Shown here: piece after piece, positions 12,334 to 25,505 of the stretch
Position numbering within the stretch: position 1 is the stretch's first letter
Layout of the letters: each line of letters opens with the position of its first letter
Assembly (NCBI RefSeq): GCF_903995425.1
Contig: NC_050460.1
Span: 18,727,105-18,791,104 of the forward strand
Direction: 5' to 3'
Source of the DNA: Onychomys torridus
Taxonomy: Eukaryota; Chordata; Mammalia; Rodentia; Cricetidae
Length of the DNA stretch: 64,000 nt
Made by a program: the position numbers and the translations under genes
The notes under the pieces: model-generated
What the model saw: only the letters and a program-made list of their open reading frames with translations
What the model was told of the DNA's origin: nothing
The model's database searches: none

Positions 12334-14440
12334 GAGAAGAGGAAATTTTAGGATGTAGTTATTAAATGGCCCAGGAGAAATAAACTCACATCAAACGAAG
12401 CTGAGTCTGTTATTTCTGAAAAGCCTTTCCTTCCTCTGTTCCTTAAAGAGCAATCACACTGATCTAGAGGGAATTTTATTTTTATCCTTTCTGGCTTAAC
12501 TTCTGTTTATTGCAAAGGAGGTTAATATCTTGCCTAAACTTGGGTTTCGTAACAAAGCATTAGGACCTGACAACTAACATCTTATTGAAATACCTGGGAT
12601 GAGACAAAACATCATTGGCTTGCCCTTCCTCCTATAAACCTCAGTTTTCAAAAGCTCTCCATGCCAATTACCTCCCATAACAAAGCAGGTCACACCGGCC
12701 TCCTGATGACACTGAGAGGGTCATATCATCAATCAGGGCCTTGCTTACACTTCACAGTCAAATCTAATTTCTGGTAGTTACTCCTGAGAGTTAGGCTGCC
12801 TTAATCAATTGAATTCCTGAAGAAAATGAGGACCTCAGAAGTAAACGTGAATTTATTAAAAACAACCTTGCAATCAAAATTTCCCACAGCTACAGGGCTT
12901 GCTAATGCCATTCACTCAATATGTGCTACTCAGCAGTTTTAAAGATGTATTTTCTAGACTGTACTGGGGTCTCTTCCCATTAGAGGAAAAATGTTGAATG
13001 GAATGCAATTCATACAATATTAATCTCTTGCTCTACTTTACAGCTTAGTAATAAAGTTATTTATGCTGCCAGAGGCATTTCATGACATTAACGGTGGAAG
13101 AGCAGTAGACAGGTAGACCAAGTCTGCGATGGTGACAAAGGGCGGAATGGCAGCATCTCTCCGCAAGGCTACAGAACAGGGCTGTGAGCAAGAGGAATGA
13201 CCCTGGAATGAATTCTTCATACAATACACACAAGAGTAATTGATGCCTAAATCAATCTCTGTCCTATCTCCTGGAACAAATGAATAGCAGAAATTGTCAA
13301 TTAGATGAATGTAGTCTAGATGTAGGTCAACTAGCTGCCAATCACAAATCTATCTTTTTTTCCAGATCAAATATATCCTTTCAGATCTAATTATGTATTC
13401 TGCATCTAACTCTCCACATATTAGCACAAGCTATACTCTCAACCATACTATGTTTATTCACACGAACATATTTTTATCTGATTATGCAATTTTATAAACT
13501 TTTATCTGTTCTATTTTATTTTTTCCTATATTCAATACCAACTAAAAAATGGTAATGCCATCTTGCCCAGGGTTTTGCTGTCTCCCACAGCATCTGCTAC
13601 AATGGTAAATATGAGACAGACACACACACAATGTCTGTAAATAAAGGAATACAGAGCTAACATTTTGTCTGATGGAAGGTTGTAATACTATCATTTTCCA
13701 TGATCAGATGTAGACGGTTCAAAAAGAAGGGAGTCATGCCATAAATAATTCAGAACAGGAGACCTGAAAGTCATTTATATTTGACTTTGCAATGCATTGA
13801 GGCTAGTCACATCTTTATAGAAATGTGATAGAAATGTGCAAATACAAAAACAGTCAACAAAGGACTAGCTGTGTGCCGTGGTGAGCACAAAGAGGAAAGG
13901 GCGTGAGAACATCTGTGGTTGTGGCTGATCAGTTTTCCTCCCCAGTCCTTACAGCATCATACGTCCTCCTGTCTGTCTGCCCCGTCTGGGAAACTCCATT
14001 GGGAAAGCAAACCCAGACATTATTCCAGGCTCCTCCATCTGATTTCTCTGCTACTGTGAGCAACCTAAAGGCTGGCACCTCGACAATTCTTAGACAACCT
14101 GCTCTCTTTCCTGCAGCTTTGAATTTCAGACCAGGTTATGGACAAACAGAAATAGAACATTCCAGAGCCAGTAGACACTTAGCATGCTCCTAAGGATTTC
14201 TAAATACCCACATTCCCTGAGCACCAAATATGTGTCCTGTGGTATACCTATAGTTTCTATTCAATTCATTTGTAATATTTATCAGAATTTTCTGTTGCCT
14301 GTGCCCTAGCTACTACCAGAGATGCCCTGAAAGTGCTTTCTCCACTTGTCCTGGAAGCCGTGGAAATGCCCAGTCCTACTTCTCAAGACAGATCACTATG
14401 TTTTTCCTGGGATTATATCACTTTTCTAAGCTGTCTAAAC
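12334..14440. other. Intergenic, nothing recognised
   Basis: AT-rich sequence with no supported gene or strong repeat. A short CA run occurs at about 13619-13630. Confidence 0.45.
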
Positions 14441-14658
14441 CAGTGGTTCTCAACCTATGGGTCTCGGCCTCTTTGGCAGTTGAAATGGCCCTTTCACAGA
14501 GGTTTCCTAAGACCATGCGAAAACACAAATATTTACATTATGATTCATAACAGTAGCAAAATTACAGTTATGAAGTAGCAACGGAATGTGGTTGGAGGTC
14601 ACCACACCATGAGGAACTGTATTACAGAGTCACAGTACTAGGAAGGTTGAGAACCACT
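14441..14658 (+). mobile_element. hAT-type MITE (URR1-like), copy 1 of 5
   Basis: It begins cagtggttctcaacctatgg and ends ggttgagaaccact, the inverted termini of the family. The interior has tatttacattatgattcata, acagttatgaagtagcaac and catgaggaactgtatta. No clear 8-bp duplication remains. Confidence 0.88.
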
Positions 14659-14749
14659 CTCTGAGAGCTTTCAAAATCAAGATAGACCTACCAGTCAAAG
14701 GGTAGGCTCTTGGGTCCAACGGTTTCCATAAACATCTCAGTATACTCCT

Positions 14750-14860
14750 TATTTTAATTTTCATATCTGTAAACTGCAAAGCCATAATCTAATCGATGTC
14801 TCACAGGATTTTGATGAAGTTGTAATATAATAATCAAATCCTAGCACTCAGTAGAATGTC
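14750..14860 (+). mobile_element. MIR SINE fossil
   Basis: The stretch tttcatatctgtaaactgca and the later cacaggattttgatgaagt and cctagcactcagtag follow the MIR 3' half. Confidence 0.5.
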
Positions 14861-16667
14861 GCTGTAACATAAATCTTGTCTGCCTCCTTAGATTTTCTCT
14901 GTCTCTCACCTGCCAGACAGCCCTGACTGCTGGGAGGCCTCCTTGGCCACTCCAGGCTGCTGAAGTAGAAAAATCTAAGCAAACACTGAAGGTGTAGGAG
15001 AGTGCAAGAGAGCAAATGCCCTGTGGAGCAAGCTAGGATCCATGATAAGGAGATAAGAGAACCAGGCAGATGAGACACCCTCCATTCTGAGTCTCTGCAG
15101 TGTGTCACTTGTCAGAAGCCCCAGAACCTGCTCACTGGCCAGCTGTGTCCTATCACAGGCCCCATGGTCCAAGGTGTAATATTTCACGTCCTATTAACGC
15201 CCCCCAGCCCCCACATGCTTTCTCTCCTTTCTCATTCACTTCTTCCAGTTTGTACCTCCCAAATAAAACCCTGGGATAAGATTTCCTGTTTGCTTTATTT
15301 TCTACATTCCATGGAACCCAGTCAAACCAAAGATCAGTGCTGCTATTTCTTGAACTAGCTTGATCGGATCTATGGAGCTTGAAACCAAGAAATCAGAAAA
15401 GAGCCAAGAGGCCGAGTATCTATGTTACCGCCATGCTACATCAAAAGACAGGTGGGCTACTCAGCCACTCAGCACCGAGCCTGAGAGGCTTTAGAGGGTC
15501 ATGGAGGTGTGCCAGTGATAGTAATGGGGCTCCTTTTCTTTTCTTCTTCTTTGTCTGGCTGTGGAGGTGATGGAAGAGAGTTAAGGATTGAGTTAGGTGC
15601 TTCGAGCATCATAAGCACCCTACAGCAGAACTACATTCACAGCTCATGAAACAATAAAATTAAATGCCTCCTAAAGTCATTTGCTAATAAATGGAACATG
15701 GACTTTTCAAATATGTATATGAAGATTTTTCAGATGAATACCATCAAGAAACAACTATTTTTAAAAACCAAACTTTTTTCCCTCTTCTCCTGAACCAACC
15801 AAGAAACTCTGAGGGCTATTCATCTATTTCTAGCTCATACACTGTTGTTGAAAGTCTTGTTCTGTTAGAAATTCTTGGAAGGTTAATTGTTTACATAGAA
15901 GATACCTACACCTTTTATTAGCTAAGTGGAGTTGAGAAAATTATTTAACCTTTCTGTGACTTTGATTTCTCTTCTTTAAAACATAATATCTACTTCAAGG
16001 ATTCAAAAATCAAGAAAATGAATATAAAGATGTCTATGAGGATCATTCAACTGAAAAGAAATCTTAATCTAGGATTTGCCTTGTTATCCAATACCAACAA
16101 GCCTGCTCTCCAGAGCCCTGGTTCACCTCATTTGTATTATTTCTCTTTCCCCTCAACCAGCTATGTTTTGTCCATTGCCAAGCATGAAGCAAAGATTTTA
16201 AAATGTATCCAGACTCTCCACTCATCTAGATCCTTAAAAACCAAATTCACTTCAGCAAGCTATCATTGGAGCCCCAAAACAAAAGAAGGGGATCCAATCT
16301 ACCCAGGCTTCGGCTAAAGATGGGCTGCAGTAACACATCCTCTTGATGAGTGTATGCTTCACTGCTGGGACCACGTAGATCCCTTAAGTGGTGCACTGTA
16401 TGTATACCAGCCACTAAACTCACCATTTATAAAATGACCTCATAGAATCTTTGCATCATAGAATATCTGCATTGCTATAAGAAAATATCTGATGTTGTTA
16501 TCTTTCTAGAAAGACAATTCTTTTTCCTCACGGTCCTCAACTAATGGTATTTTTCAATTGTTTCTACCATGGCATTCTGGGAAAGATAATAAACTATCAT
16601 TCAGTCTCAGTACTCAGTATTTTCATGAGGGAATTAGAGTTGTATAAAAACCAGTTATATTTAAAAG
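14861..16667. other. Intergenic, possible MIR at 15925-16000, otherwise nothing recognised
   Basis: gagaaaattatttaacctttctgtgac with following ctttaaaacataatatct suggests a worn MIR in sense orientation. The rest shows no gene; open frames of up to 99 codons have no recognisable motif. Confidence 0.4.
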
Positions 16668-16952
16668 CATAACTTAGTTGCCTGTAGTTCTCTGTCTAGG
16701 GTTGAGGCCTCATGAGATGGCTCCCTTTCGAGTCTATCAGCATTATTGTGGTTGGGACTTCACAAGTGAGGCTTCTCTCACATTTCTAGGAGGCGAAATG
16801 TCACAGCAAACTCCTTGCTCTTCTGGTTCTTACAGTATTTCTGCCCACTTCTGAAACTAGAAGGAAATGGCCTTCTCCAGTTGGTTATCTAAAACCATAA
16901 ACATATCAATGACATTACACGAACTGAGCAGATTGTGTATATATTTAGAAAC

Positions 16953-17019
<67 letters not shown>

Positions 17020-17155
17020 AAATCAACAATTAAAGAAAAAGAAGTCATGAGTTTGGGAGAGATAAAGGATGTAGGCACATGAGAGGGGTTGGTGGGAGGA
17101 AAAAGAAGAGGAGAAAATTATGTAATTATAATTCAAAACCATTATTTTAAAAGCC
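16668..17155. mobile_element. L1 LINE 3' end with internal inversion
   Basis: 16668-16860 (ttagttgcctgtagttctct, gggttgaggcctcatgag, tcacagcaaactccttgctc) reads antisense to the L1 3' region. 16865-17155 (gacattacacgaactgagca, aagtcatgagtttgggagag, ttatgtaattataattcaaa) reads sense and ends in an A-rich tail. The comparison is with the single-orientation copy at 32243-32590. The layout is that of a twin-primed insertion. Confidence 0.7.
16953..17019. repeat. (CT)n microsatellite inside the L1 copy
   Basis: About 33 CT units with one ctttct interruption. It sits at the place where related L1 copies carry CA tracts. Confidence 0.97.
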
Positions 17156-17199
17156 AGAACAAAATGATAATTTATAAAATACGGCAAAAATTTAAACTT

Positions 17200-17346
17200 G
17201 CTGGGCGGTGGTGGTGCATGCCTTTAATCCCAGTACTCAGGAAGCAGAGGCAGATGGATCTCTGAGTTTGAGGCCAGCCTGGTCTACATAGTGAGTTCCA
17301 AGACAGTCATGGCTACACAGAAAAACCCTGTCTCAAAAAAAACAAA
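17200..17346 (+). mobile_element. B1 SINE
   Basis: Full-length: gctgggcggtggtggtgcat, cctttaatcccagtactcag, gagtttgaggccagcctggt and an A-rich tail. Confidence 0.96.
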
Positions 17347-18956
17347 AATCAAAGAAACTTAAACTGATTCTCAGACTTTAATTTTTCTTTAAGTGTGATA
17401 TTCATACCACAAATGCACATACAACCACGTAGTTAGCTGTATTCCTTGCTGTTTTTCAAACAGTAACATGCCTATTGCATCATTCAGCTGAGGTTGCAAA
17501 TACAAAACCATTTCCTGATTTCAGACGACCATGGAAATATTAGGTAATTCCTATCCTACAAATACAATCTCCAGCTATAGTGACATTAAGCCATTCAGTG
17601 ATTTTTGGCCATTTGGATCCACTGGCTAGTTCTGACTTATCTGATCCACTCTCAGTATAGTGACTGTAGTATTCCTGGCCAATTTAAAGGTCCAATATTT
17701 CCCCAGGCAAATATCTAGAATACTAGCTTCCACAGTGTTTTTCACAGCAGGAACTTCAGTCTCAGTAGCTCATCCAAGATTCCTTGTCTTCTTAGGGCAC
17801 TGCATACAATCTGAAGATTGCTCTATTGCCTTTAACTCCAGCATTCTCTGCCAGTGCCATAGAGTAGCTTCCAGTGCCTCAGTAGACTTCATAATAACAT
17901 ACCCTCTACTCCAGGACATCTATTTCTATATGATATGAACTGTTTGGCCAATTCAGTTTATGTTGCTCCACCTCCAGCTCGAGAATACTTCTGTCTTATG
18001 AGAACTTTGAAAGTAGTAACAGCATCATCTACTGACCTTTCTATCCGATTGCATAGGACTTTGATGGACTGTACTAGAAATGACATTTTTTTTTTTTTTT
18101 TGCTTGCTTGAAAACAGTCACCTGCATTTCTCCAACATCTGAGAAATCAGCACTTTTTCAATGTCCTATTTCTTCAGGGATACAAGGAATCAATTTAGGA
18201 AGAGCCACAGCACCAGATGATCTGGGCACTGGGGATCCAAACAGCTGGTGCAGCAGGGACTTTGTCCACTAAGCCATTTTAGCCCTAGCCCCAGGACTAT
18301 CATTTTAACTGTTGTGTTTTTTCCTCATCCATCATTGTTTGAGTATAGCATCTCTAAAACTACCAATGAGATCTTGTTCAGCACATGGACTATAATTCCT
18401 TCAAGTTGTCCCTCATGATACCCTTCCTTTCAATTGTGTCCTGTTCTCAGAGTTTTTAACGTGCCAAAGTAGGCTCCCTGCCACCAACCCATTCACCAAG
18501 TGATGAGCACTCTGTGCACCGTCCTTCCCTACAGTTACCGTGCTTACTAGAGAGACTTGCTCATTTCCCAGGCTGGGTTCCATACTTTCCCAGCTAAAAT
18601 ACGCCAGACAACAAGCAGTCTTACTGAAATAGATCGCCTTTACTTCCTTGCACAATTCCTTGATATGCTTGCTTTCTTACCTCCCTCTCTTTCCTCCCTT
18701 ACATTCTAGCTTACACCTTCCAGACCACTTCGTACTGGCTGATTGACAGGGTGGGTTTTTGAAATGCTGACAATATGTTCTTCTCCACTCATGGGTGTGA
18801 GCTTCAGTGTGCTGACAGCCCAGACTCTGCTGCTTGGAAATCTGATGCAAATACTTTCTGTGGAGATCACAAGAGCTTTGTGACCTTTCAGTCCCCATCT
18901 GCAGTGTACAAATAGTTGAAGATGACAAACAGACATGGATGTATTATAATAAAATG
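17347..18956. other. Intergenic; degenerate B3-like piece at about 18205-18292
   Basis: ctgggcactggggatccaaa followed by ccactaagccattttagccc resembles an antisense B3/B2-type SINE. The remaining sequence shows nothing I can identify. A T17 run is at about 18089-18105. Confidence 0.4.
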
Positions 18957-19092
18957 TGCAGGGTGGTGGCACATGCCTTTAATCCCAGCACTCAGGAGGC
19001 AGAGGCAGGCAGACCTCTGTGAGTTCGAGGCCAGCCAGGAAAGGCACAAAGCTACACAGAGAAACCCTGTCTCAAAAAACAAAAACAAAAAA
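18957..19092 (+). mobile_element. B1 SINE
   Basis: gggtggtggcacatgccttt through gagttcgaggccagccagga and aggcacaaagctacacagag to an A-rich tail. The aggcacaaagctacacag segment is the form typical of cricetid B1. Confidence 0.96.
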
Positions 19093-19353
19093 CTGCATTT
19101 GTAAAAATAGAGGGCAGATTGGGTACAGGGGTATGTCCTTTTCTCATTCTTTACCATATAAATTATGGAAGAAGTTAGTGTCTGAATGGCAACATAAAGC
19201 AGAGATACCCGCAAACCCAACCACTTGCCTTAAAACTACATATGAAAAACAAAGACAAACTTCATTGTCTTTTGGTCACTGTGTTTTGGGGCACATTTCA
19301 AAGTTGGACTTTCTGCCTAGCTAGTGCACATGAGCAGACATTGTTTACTCCTC

Positions 19354-19424
19354 TTAAGTTCACAGTTGAGAACAGGAAGCATGACCAGCTTCAAGTTCAC
19401 AGCTGAGAACAGGAAGCAGCAGGC
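19354..19424. repeat. Two-copy 35-bp tandem duplication
   Basis: 19354-19389 and 19390-19424 share aagttcacag(t/c)tgagaacaggaagca. They are directly adjacent. Confidence 0.85.
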
Positions 19425-20350
19425 TTCCACCATTTGAGGCTGACACTTCCCTGAATTTTACTTCACTCCAGAAGGCTCTGCTACTCCTTCCCTTTTGATT
19501 AAGGAAGATAGATTGCTTTTCTCGGTCGCTATCTGTCTCTGACTTGTCTTTTATCGAATCTTTTGCTGAAGCTGACTGACATACCTTGAGTCACCTGGGT
19601 ACACAGTGGCACCTAGCTGTACTGTGAAAACAGAGTAGAATTTTGTGAGGGTTGAACTCTTCTGTCTTACATCACTTCCCCCTCCTTTTCTGTGCCCTAG
19701 TCTTGAAACATTTTTTTTAGCTGCAAATTAAACTGTTCATTTGTCATAATGTCATGATATGTTCTCCCTCTTTTTTGCTCTGTTTGTTCCAACCATTAAT
19801 TATGTGACCTTTGAAGAGCTGGACAATATAGAAATTGAAGAGTTATGCATGCTACAACTACCATGGCTACTACTTCTGGTATATTTTGGAACAAGCTTGG
19901 CATGGACTTGAACATAGGCTAAGAAGACCCTTCAAAATTCTAAGAATGGGATTGAGACTCTGCAGAATGAGAAATGGCTTCAATCATTCATTTTACCTGA
20001 AGATGGAGGTGGGCAGTCATGAAAAAAAAACAATGCTCTAGTCTGATATGAAAGTATAAGAAATGTTTTGAGGCATGAAGAAGGTGGAGACATTCTGAGA
20101 TGAAAGAAAATCTTGAAGCCATTAAAGTGTACTTGGCTGTGGTATTATGGAATTACATAAACTGTTGAGCTCCACTTTCCTTGTTTATGAGTTTGGGAAG
20201 TTTTTAATAATTCTAGAAAAAGGAGTATGTGGAAGAGAATCCATTTTCATATGCTTGAATTCTTTAGAGGAAATGGTACTAAAACCTGTAACACACAGCA
20301 CATCAAAATTTTGTCATTTTTACAGTGTATTTGGTTTTTGTTGTTCTTGT
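19425..20350. other. Intergenic, nothing recognised
   Basis: No gene or named repeat. The part near 19330-19640 could belong to an LTR, but I could not confirm ends. Confidence 0.4.
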
Positions 20351-20494
20351 TTTTTCGAGACAGGATTTTTGTGTAGCTTTGGAGCCTGTCCTGGAACTCG
20401 CTTTGTAGACCAGGCTGGCCTCGAACTCACAGAGATCCACCTGCCTCTGCCTCCCGAGTGCTGGGATTACAGGCGTGCACCACCACTGCCTGGC
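20351..20494 (-). mobile_element. B1 SINE (antisense)
   Basis: ttttttcgagacaggatttt, ctcgaactcacagagatcca, ctgggattacaggcgtgcac and caccactgcctggc mark a full antisense B1. Confidence 0.96.
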
Positions 20495-21207
20495 TGTATT
20501 TGATTTTATTTGTTACAATTTGACAATATTTCTTCTAGAACTTTCCTGTAAGAGTTATAGGATATTAGGTATCACATGTTTTCAATTAATGTTTGTTTTT
20601 CTATCTGAACTTCTATTCACAAGGAAACACTTTTGAAAACATATTTATTCTAGATTAAATGACAATGTAACCAATTTAATTTTTCTCAGTTTTTTAGATT
20701 TTTCTGACCTTGGTTTTTTTAATTTCTATTTTCCACAATGAATTACAAAGTTAATTTTCAATTTTAGGCAAGCTGAAGTTGGTCATCTCAAAGTCAGACT
20801 ACATAATATTCAGGTACCTCTCTGTGCTGTTACTAAATGAAGCACTACTGAATGTTAACAAAACAAACGTCTCTGTTGCAGACACAAGTAGTTCAGAGGA
20901 TCTGTTAATAAAATGGCCACAGCATCTTGTGTATTGTTGCTTCTTATGCTAAAAATGCATCAGAATAAAGATGAACTGTTCACAAGAGATCTGCTTACAT
21001 GGCCACATGGAAATGCCAAACCTTTACTAATACTTCTGGATGCCTGGGATTTCATGTGGTGAGTGTTGTAACCTCTCATTGGGGATCTTGTTGATCATAA
21101 TGTACAGGATTAAAATAAAAAATCAGATTGTATTCTGATGTTCATTCTTATGGAGGAAATGAAAATCCACTTATATGAACAAAGTCAGGAATGAATCCAC
21201 CATCTTT
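20495..21207. other. Intergenic, nothing recognised
   Basis: AT-rich sequence with no supported gene or repeat. Confidence 0.5.
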
Positions 21208-21385
21208 GTTTGTTTGTTTGTTTGTTTGTTTGTTTGTTTGTTTTTTGAGACAGGGTTTCTCTGTGTAGCTTTGCACCTTTCCTGGATCTCACTCTGTAGA
21301 CCAGGCTGGTCTCGAACTCACAAAGATCCACCTGGCTCTACCTCCCTAGTGCTGGGATTAAAGGCATGTGCCACCACCGCCTGGC
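21208..21385 (-). mobile_element. B1 SINE (antisense) with (TTTG)n tail
   Basis: The (TTTG)n run at 21208-21240 is the complement of an expanded A-tail. The B1 body is 21241-21385 (gagacagggtttctctgtgt to ccaccaccgcctggc). Confidence 0.96.
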
Positions 21386-22329
21386 AAGTCCACCATCATT
21401 TTGAAGGTTGTGTTTGTAGGCTTATTTCTCAAGAGCAACTATAATTCTATAATTCAGCAGTGGCAAGTATAGTAGGTAAACTCGAGTTATAAGAAACATC
21501 TTGGCTCTTATTGACTGTTCATCAGATAAAACGGATTTTGACTTTCACCCCTCACGGCTTCCAGGGAATAAAACTTCATCAGTACTGAGGCTGTTGGTTC
21601 TTCCTGGATCAGGTCATTACTCAGCTGATGTGTAGCATGATTCTGCTTCAAAATCTGTGATTCTGTAGCACTCAGGGTCTCTGCTTCCTAGCTCATGGAG
21701 ATATATAAGCCTTTGGGAAGATACTTCAGGTATCTCCCCTGTATGTCTACTGAGGAGTCATCATCCCTCAGGGGTCTTGACACACATTCACTGGGAGTTG
21801 CATGATGGTACACTTACATACCAGACAAAAGGCTAGCTTCAGAGGATGAGGGAACTTAAGCCATTCTGTACCCTGTTTGCCAGACCCTGTTACCTGGCAT
21901 GGGCTGACTGATTTTCCCCTGGACAGTGTACTATCTAATCAAGTTACAGGTACAGGGTCTGCCCAGAGGAGTGCCCTTCCGCTGGCTTCGGAGACAGACT
22001 TGCTGTGTTTGGCTGTCCAGAGGCATTGTTGCCAAGCATTTAGATCTCTTACCTTATCTTTAGCATGTGATTTGAGAAGGGCATTCTCTCTCTCTCTCTC
22101 CCTCCTTCTTTGAGATGTTTTTATTTTCCTTTACTATGACTCCCAGAAAAGGGTCCTTTTGAGTTTTACCACCCTACAAGGAGCGACAAGGGCTTTGGCT
22201 CTGAGTGATTGTGCTTTGCCTGGCCAAGATAATACTCATTGAAATAATTACTAGAACCTAGCCACCAGCTTTGATGAGGAGATAAATAAAAGCATTCAAG
22301 CTCGGCAAGACCAGTCAGTGTGTCTTCCT

Positions 22330-22331
<2 letters not shown>
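21386..22331. other. Intergenic, nothing recognised
   Basis: No gene or named repeat. A short TC run is at 22085-22104. Confidence 0.45.

Positions 22332-22396
<65 letters not shown>
22332..22396. repeat. (TTA)n microsatellite
   Basis: About 21 TTA units with one slip. It sits at the 3' end of the antisense L1 that follows, so it is probably an expanded poly(A) tail. Confidence 0.96.
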
Positions 22397-23010
22397 GTTT
22401 TAATTTTATACATCAGCCATGGGTTCCCCAGTCCTCCCCCATCCCGCCCCAACCCCACCTTCCCCCCAGCCCCTCCCCTCCATTCCCATGTCCTCCAGGT
22501 CCAAGACTCCCCTGGGGATTCATTTAAACCTGGTGGATTCAGTACAGGCAGGTCCAGTCCCCTCCTTCCAGGATGAGCAAAGTGTCCCTGTGTAAGCCCA
22601 AAGTTCCAATTAGCCAGCTCATGCACTAAGAACAGGTCCTGGTCCCACAGTATGGGAGCCTCCCAAACAGATCAAGCTATTCAATTGTCTCACTTATCCA
22701 GAGGGCCTGATCCAGCTGGGGGCTTCACAGCCTTTGGTTCATAATTCATGTGCTTCCATTCGATTGGCTATTTGTCCCTGTGCTTTTTGCAATCTTGGAT
22801 TCAACGATTCACGCTCTTACAGTCCCTCCTCTTTCTCGACAGTTGGACACCTGGAGCTCCACCTGGGGCCTGGCCGAGGATCTCTGCATTCACTTCCATC
22901 AGTCATTGGATGAGAGTTCCAGGACGACTGTTAGGGTGTTTGGCCATCTGATCACCAGACTAGGTCAGATCAGGCTTTCTCTTGACCATTGCCAGCAGTC
23001 TACAGAGTGT
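22397..23010 (-). mobile_element. L1 LINE 3' UTR fragment (antisense)
   Basis: Long ordered matches to the cricetid/murid L1 3' end: tcccctggggattcatttaa, cctggtggattcagtacagg, gcctcccaaacagatcaagc, tcagtcattggatgagagtt and gaccattgccagcagtctac. The element is 5'-truncated at about 23010. Confidence 0.85.
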
Positions 23011-23373
23011 CTTCCTTCTTACAAGCTTGGAGATGGGCTTTTTGCTTTTACCCCAGACTCCTTGGTTTGTAGTTTACTTGGTGTTGGGGGCAGGCAGATA
23101 TGAACTAGTTACAGGCTAAGAACATTCTGCTGTTCTCACCTTGGCACCCAGGCTGCAATGACTCCTGATGGGCAGAATTCTTGCCAGCATTTTCCATATT
23201 CAGGTCCTTGGATGCAGTTAATGGAGCAGTCCCTCACAGGCTGCTCCTGCCAGCTGAGTCTGCACACCTCCCAGCTGGATGGCCCAGTACCAAAAGTGGT
23301 GCTCTGCCAGTGCAGGTGTCTACATAGGAAGCTGCTGAGCTTCCAGCAAATGGAACTGGTGCTTTGAGAGAGT

Positions 23374-23514
23374 GTATAATAAATATAATGATATGATATG
23401 ATACGATATGATACAATATAACATAACATATCATAACATAACAACATAACATAACGTAACATAACATAACATAACATAACATAACATAACATAACATAAC
23501 ATAACATAACATAT
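23374..23514. repeat. (ATAAC)n pentanucleotide array
   Basis: It begins with gatat/gatac units and resolves into about 17 near-perfect ataac units. The two zones differ by few changes, suggesting one array that has drifted at its left edge. Confidence 0.95.
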
Positions 23515-25505
23515 GAGGTAGAGGCTACAAGGGTATGAACACTGAGTTATCCTGGGTGCTCCGGCCACACCTCACCTGTCTCTATTGCAGCCTCCTAGCT
23601 CATGCTCATACTCAGTTGATCTCATGCCTCTCTTTTGAGAAGTCAGGTTACAGTTCCCAAAAATGAGCTCTCTCTACTTCCTTCTGTAGCATGGCCATTC
23701 TTCCCACCAGAGCTCTCCCTGTTTTTGCACTAAAATTACAAATAGATCCCTCAGGTGATTTCTTTCTTAATGAGTGGGAAGGGGAAGCCTTTGAGACTGA
23801 GAGATATAAAAAGGCATAGCTTCTTTCTGTCCCACCCCAAAACCAATAGCAGCAAAGAGTTCTACTGAAGATCTCGCAAGACGGTTCTACCACACCAGTG
23901 AGCACGGGAGGGTGTGCGGGGATCCTTCTCTGGCTTCAGACTGCAGAGTTTCTGTTCTAGATTATAATTTTCCAAGTGCCACATTTTGTGTCTATGGCAC
24001 TTGCTCTGAAACATACATTCTCTCTTTCCCTTGAAGCCCTACTACAGGGAAGTCTTACCCTTCCCAACCACAATGCCTAGGAAGCAATGTTAGGGTCTGG
24101 TGTTTCTTCTATGAATCTAAACCAGTATTTCTGGACTCCATCGAGTCTCTGTGTAAAGTACTGCTGCACTCTCATGCATTCCTGGGGGGACTTTGTAACC
24201 TCCCCATACTTGCCAATTTGATTTCATTATCACAGGACAAAGTCTGAAGGCTTTCACGGCTCTTTGCAGGATGCCTCAGAGGTTTTATTTACAACTTGTG
24301 CAGATCCAAGGAAGCGTTCAGCATTTGGACTGCCATCTTCCACCCCTTTCTTCAACTTTTCATAACAACCTTTGGTGTCATCTACGTACAGATCTTGTAC
24401 ATACTTTGTTTAATTTATCTTTGATGATTTTAGATATCTGTCCTAGAAGTTGACTGTTGTGGGAGGTAACGGCATCCAGAATTTACCTTTTGTTCTAACA
24501 ATAAGTCCTTCACAGTGGAGGACAGGTGCTAATGGGCAAGAGACACTTCGCAACTGGAAGCATTTCCAATTTAAAGTTAATTTCCTGCCCCAGTAGGGGG
24601 AAAAAGTCTCCATGCAACCTCACTCAGCTCCAACTGATAGGAATGCCAGTGAGTACAGAGACAAGGAGGACAAGAAGGCGCCCAGGTTTCCCTCCTGCTG
24701 ACCAGTGGTGAAGCTGCTGACCAAGACAATGATGTCCCCGGGGCCGAACCCAGCTGTTTCATGGATGTGACCCAGTCTACAGTTATACATAGCCACCACT
24801 TAAAAATCTATATGATTTATCACAGTAATAGACACTATGAAAATGTTTCCCTGGGAGTGCTTCTTTTAACAGAATCCCCACCTTCAGTTTGAATCAGCAA
24901 TGGTGTTTATGCAATTATAAATACTTGAAGGAAGTCTAGAGATTGTAGGTAGCAATGTCTTATCAGCACAGTTTTACCTACATGAACAAAATTGTCTTTA
25001 TAACACTTTGGGGAAATCTAAGTACCTAGTTGATCTTCAGGATTTACACACAAAAATATTGATGATGAAGAAGAAAGCAGCTTTCTGAAACATTAAAATC
25101 ATATTATTTCTCTTGCTAAATCCCCTGATGGGCATTTTATAGGTCTCCTTAATTTGAAAAAGAGTTTTTTTTTTCAAGATTCCTGTGATAATTAAATAAT
25201 AAATGTAACATGCATACTTATATAACGTTTCTATTTGTGGTACCAATCTATTGCATATCAATCATATTAGATAAGGAATGACTAGGTATTATCTAATTGG
25301 AAACAAATCCAAGCAAAAGTCAAAGTGGGCTCTAGGATGGCACATGGAGAACTGGTTTTCCTTTCTTCCTTCTCTATCTTCCTTCCCATCCTCTTCTTCC
25401 CTTTCTGACTCTGTTCTTGTGGAAAATGCTCATAAGCCACAATATTAAATAACTGCCAGTCAACAACAGTAGCTGTCTGCTCTTCTCAGGAAAAGACATT
25501 CTAAT
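23515..25505. other. Intergenic, nothing recognised
   Basis: No supported gene, RNA or repeat. Open frames are under 90 codons. Confidence 0.45.

Noticed and set aside
16857..17082. Arg-Glu or Ser-Leu repeat proteins
   Set aside because: These are translations of the (CT)n microsatellite. The same applies to Cys-Val and Thr-His frames over CA tracts at 0.4, 32.4, 36.2, 36.6 and 54.5 kb.
23136..23512. 123-codon Leu/Cys/Tyr/Met-repeat frame
   Set aside because: Translation of the ATAAC array.
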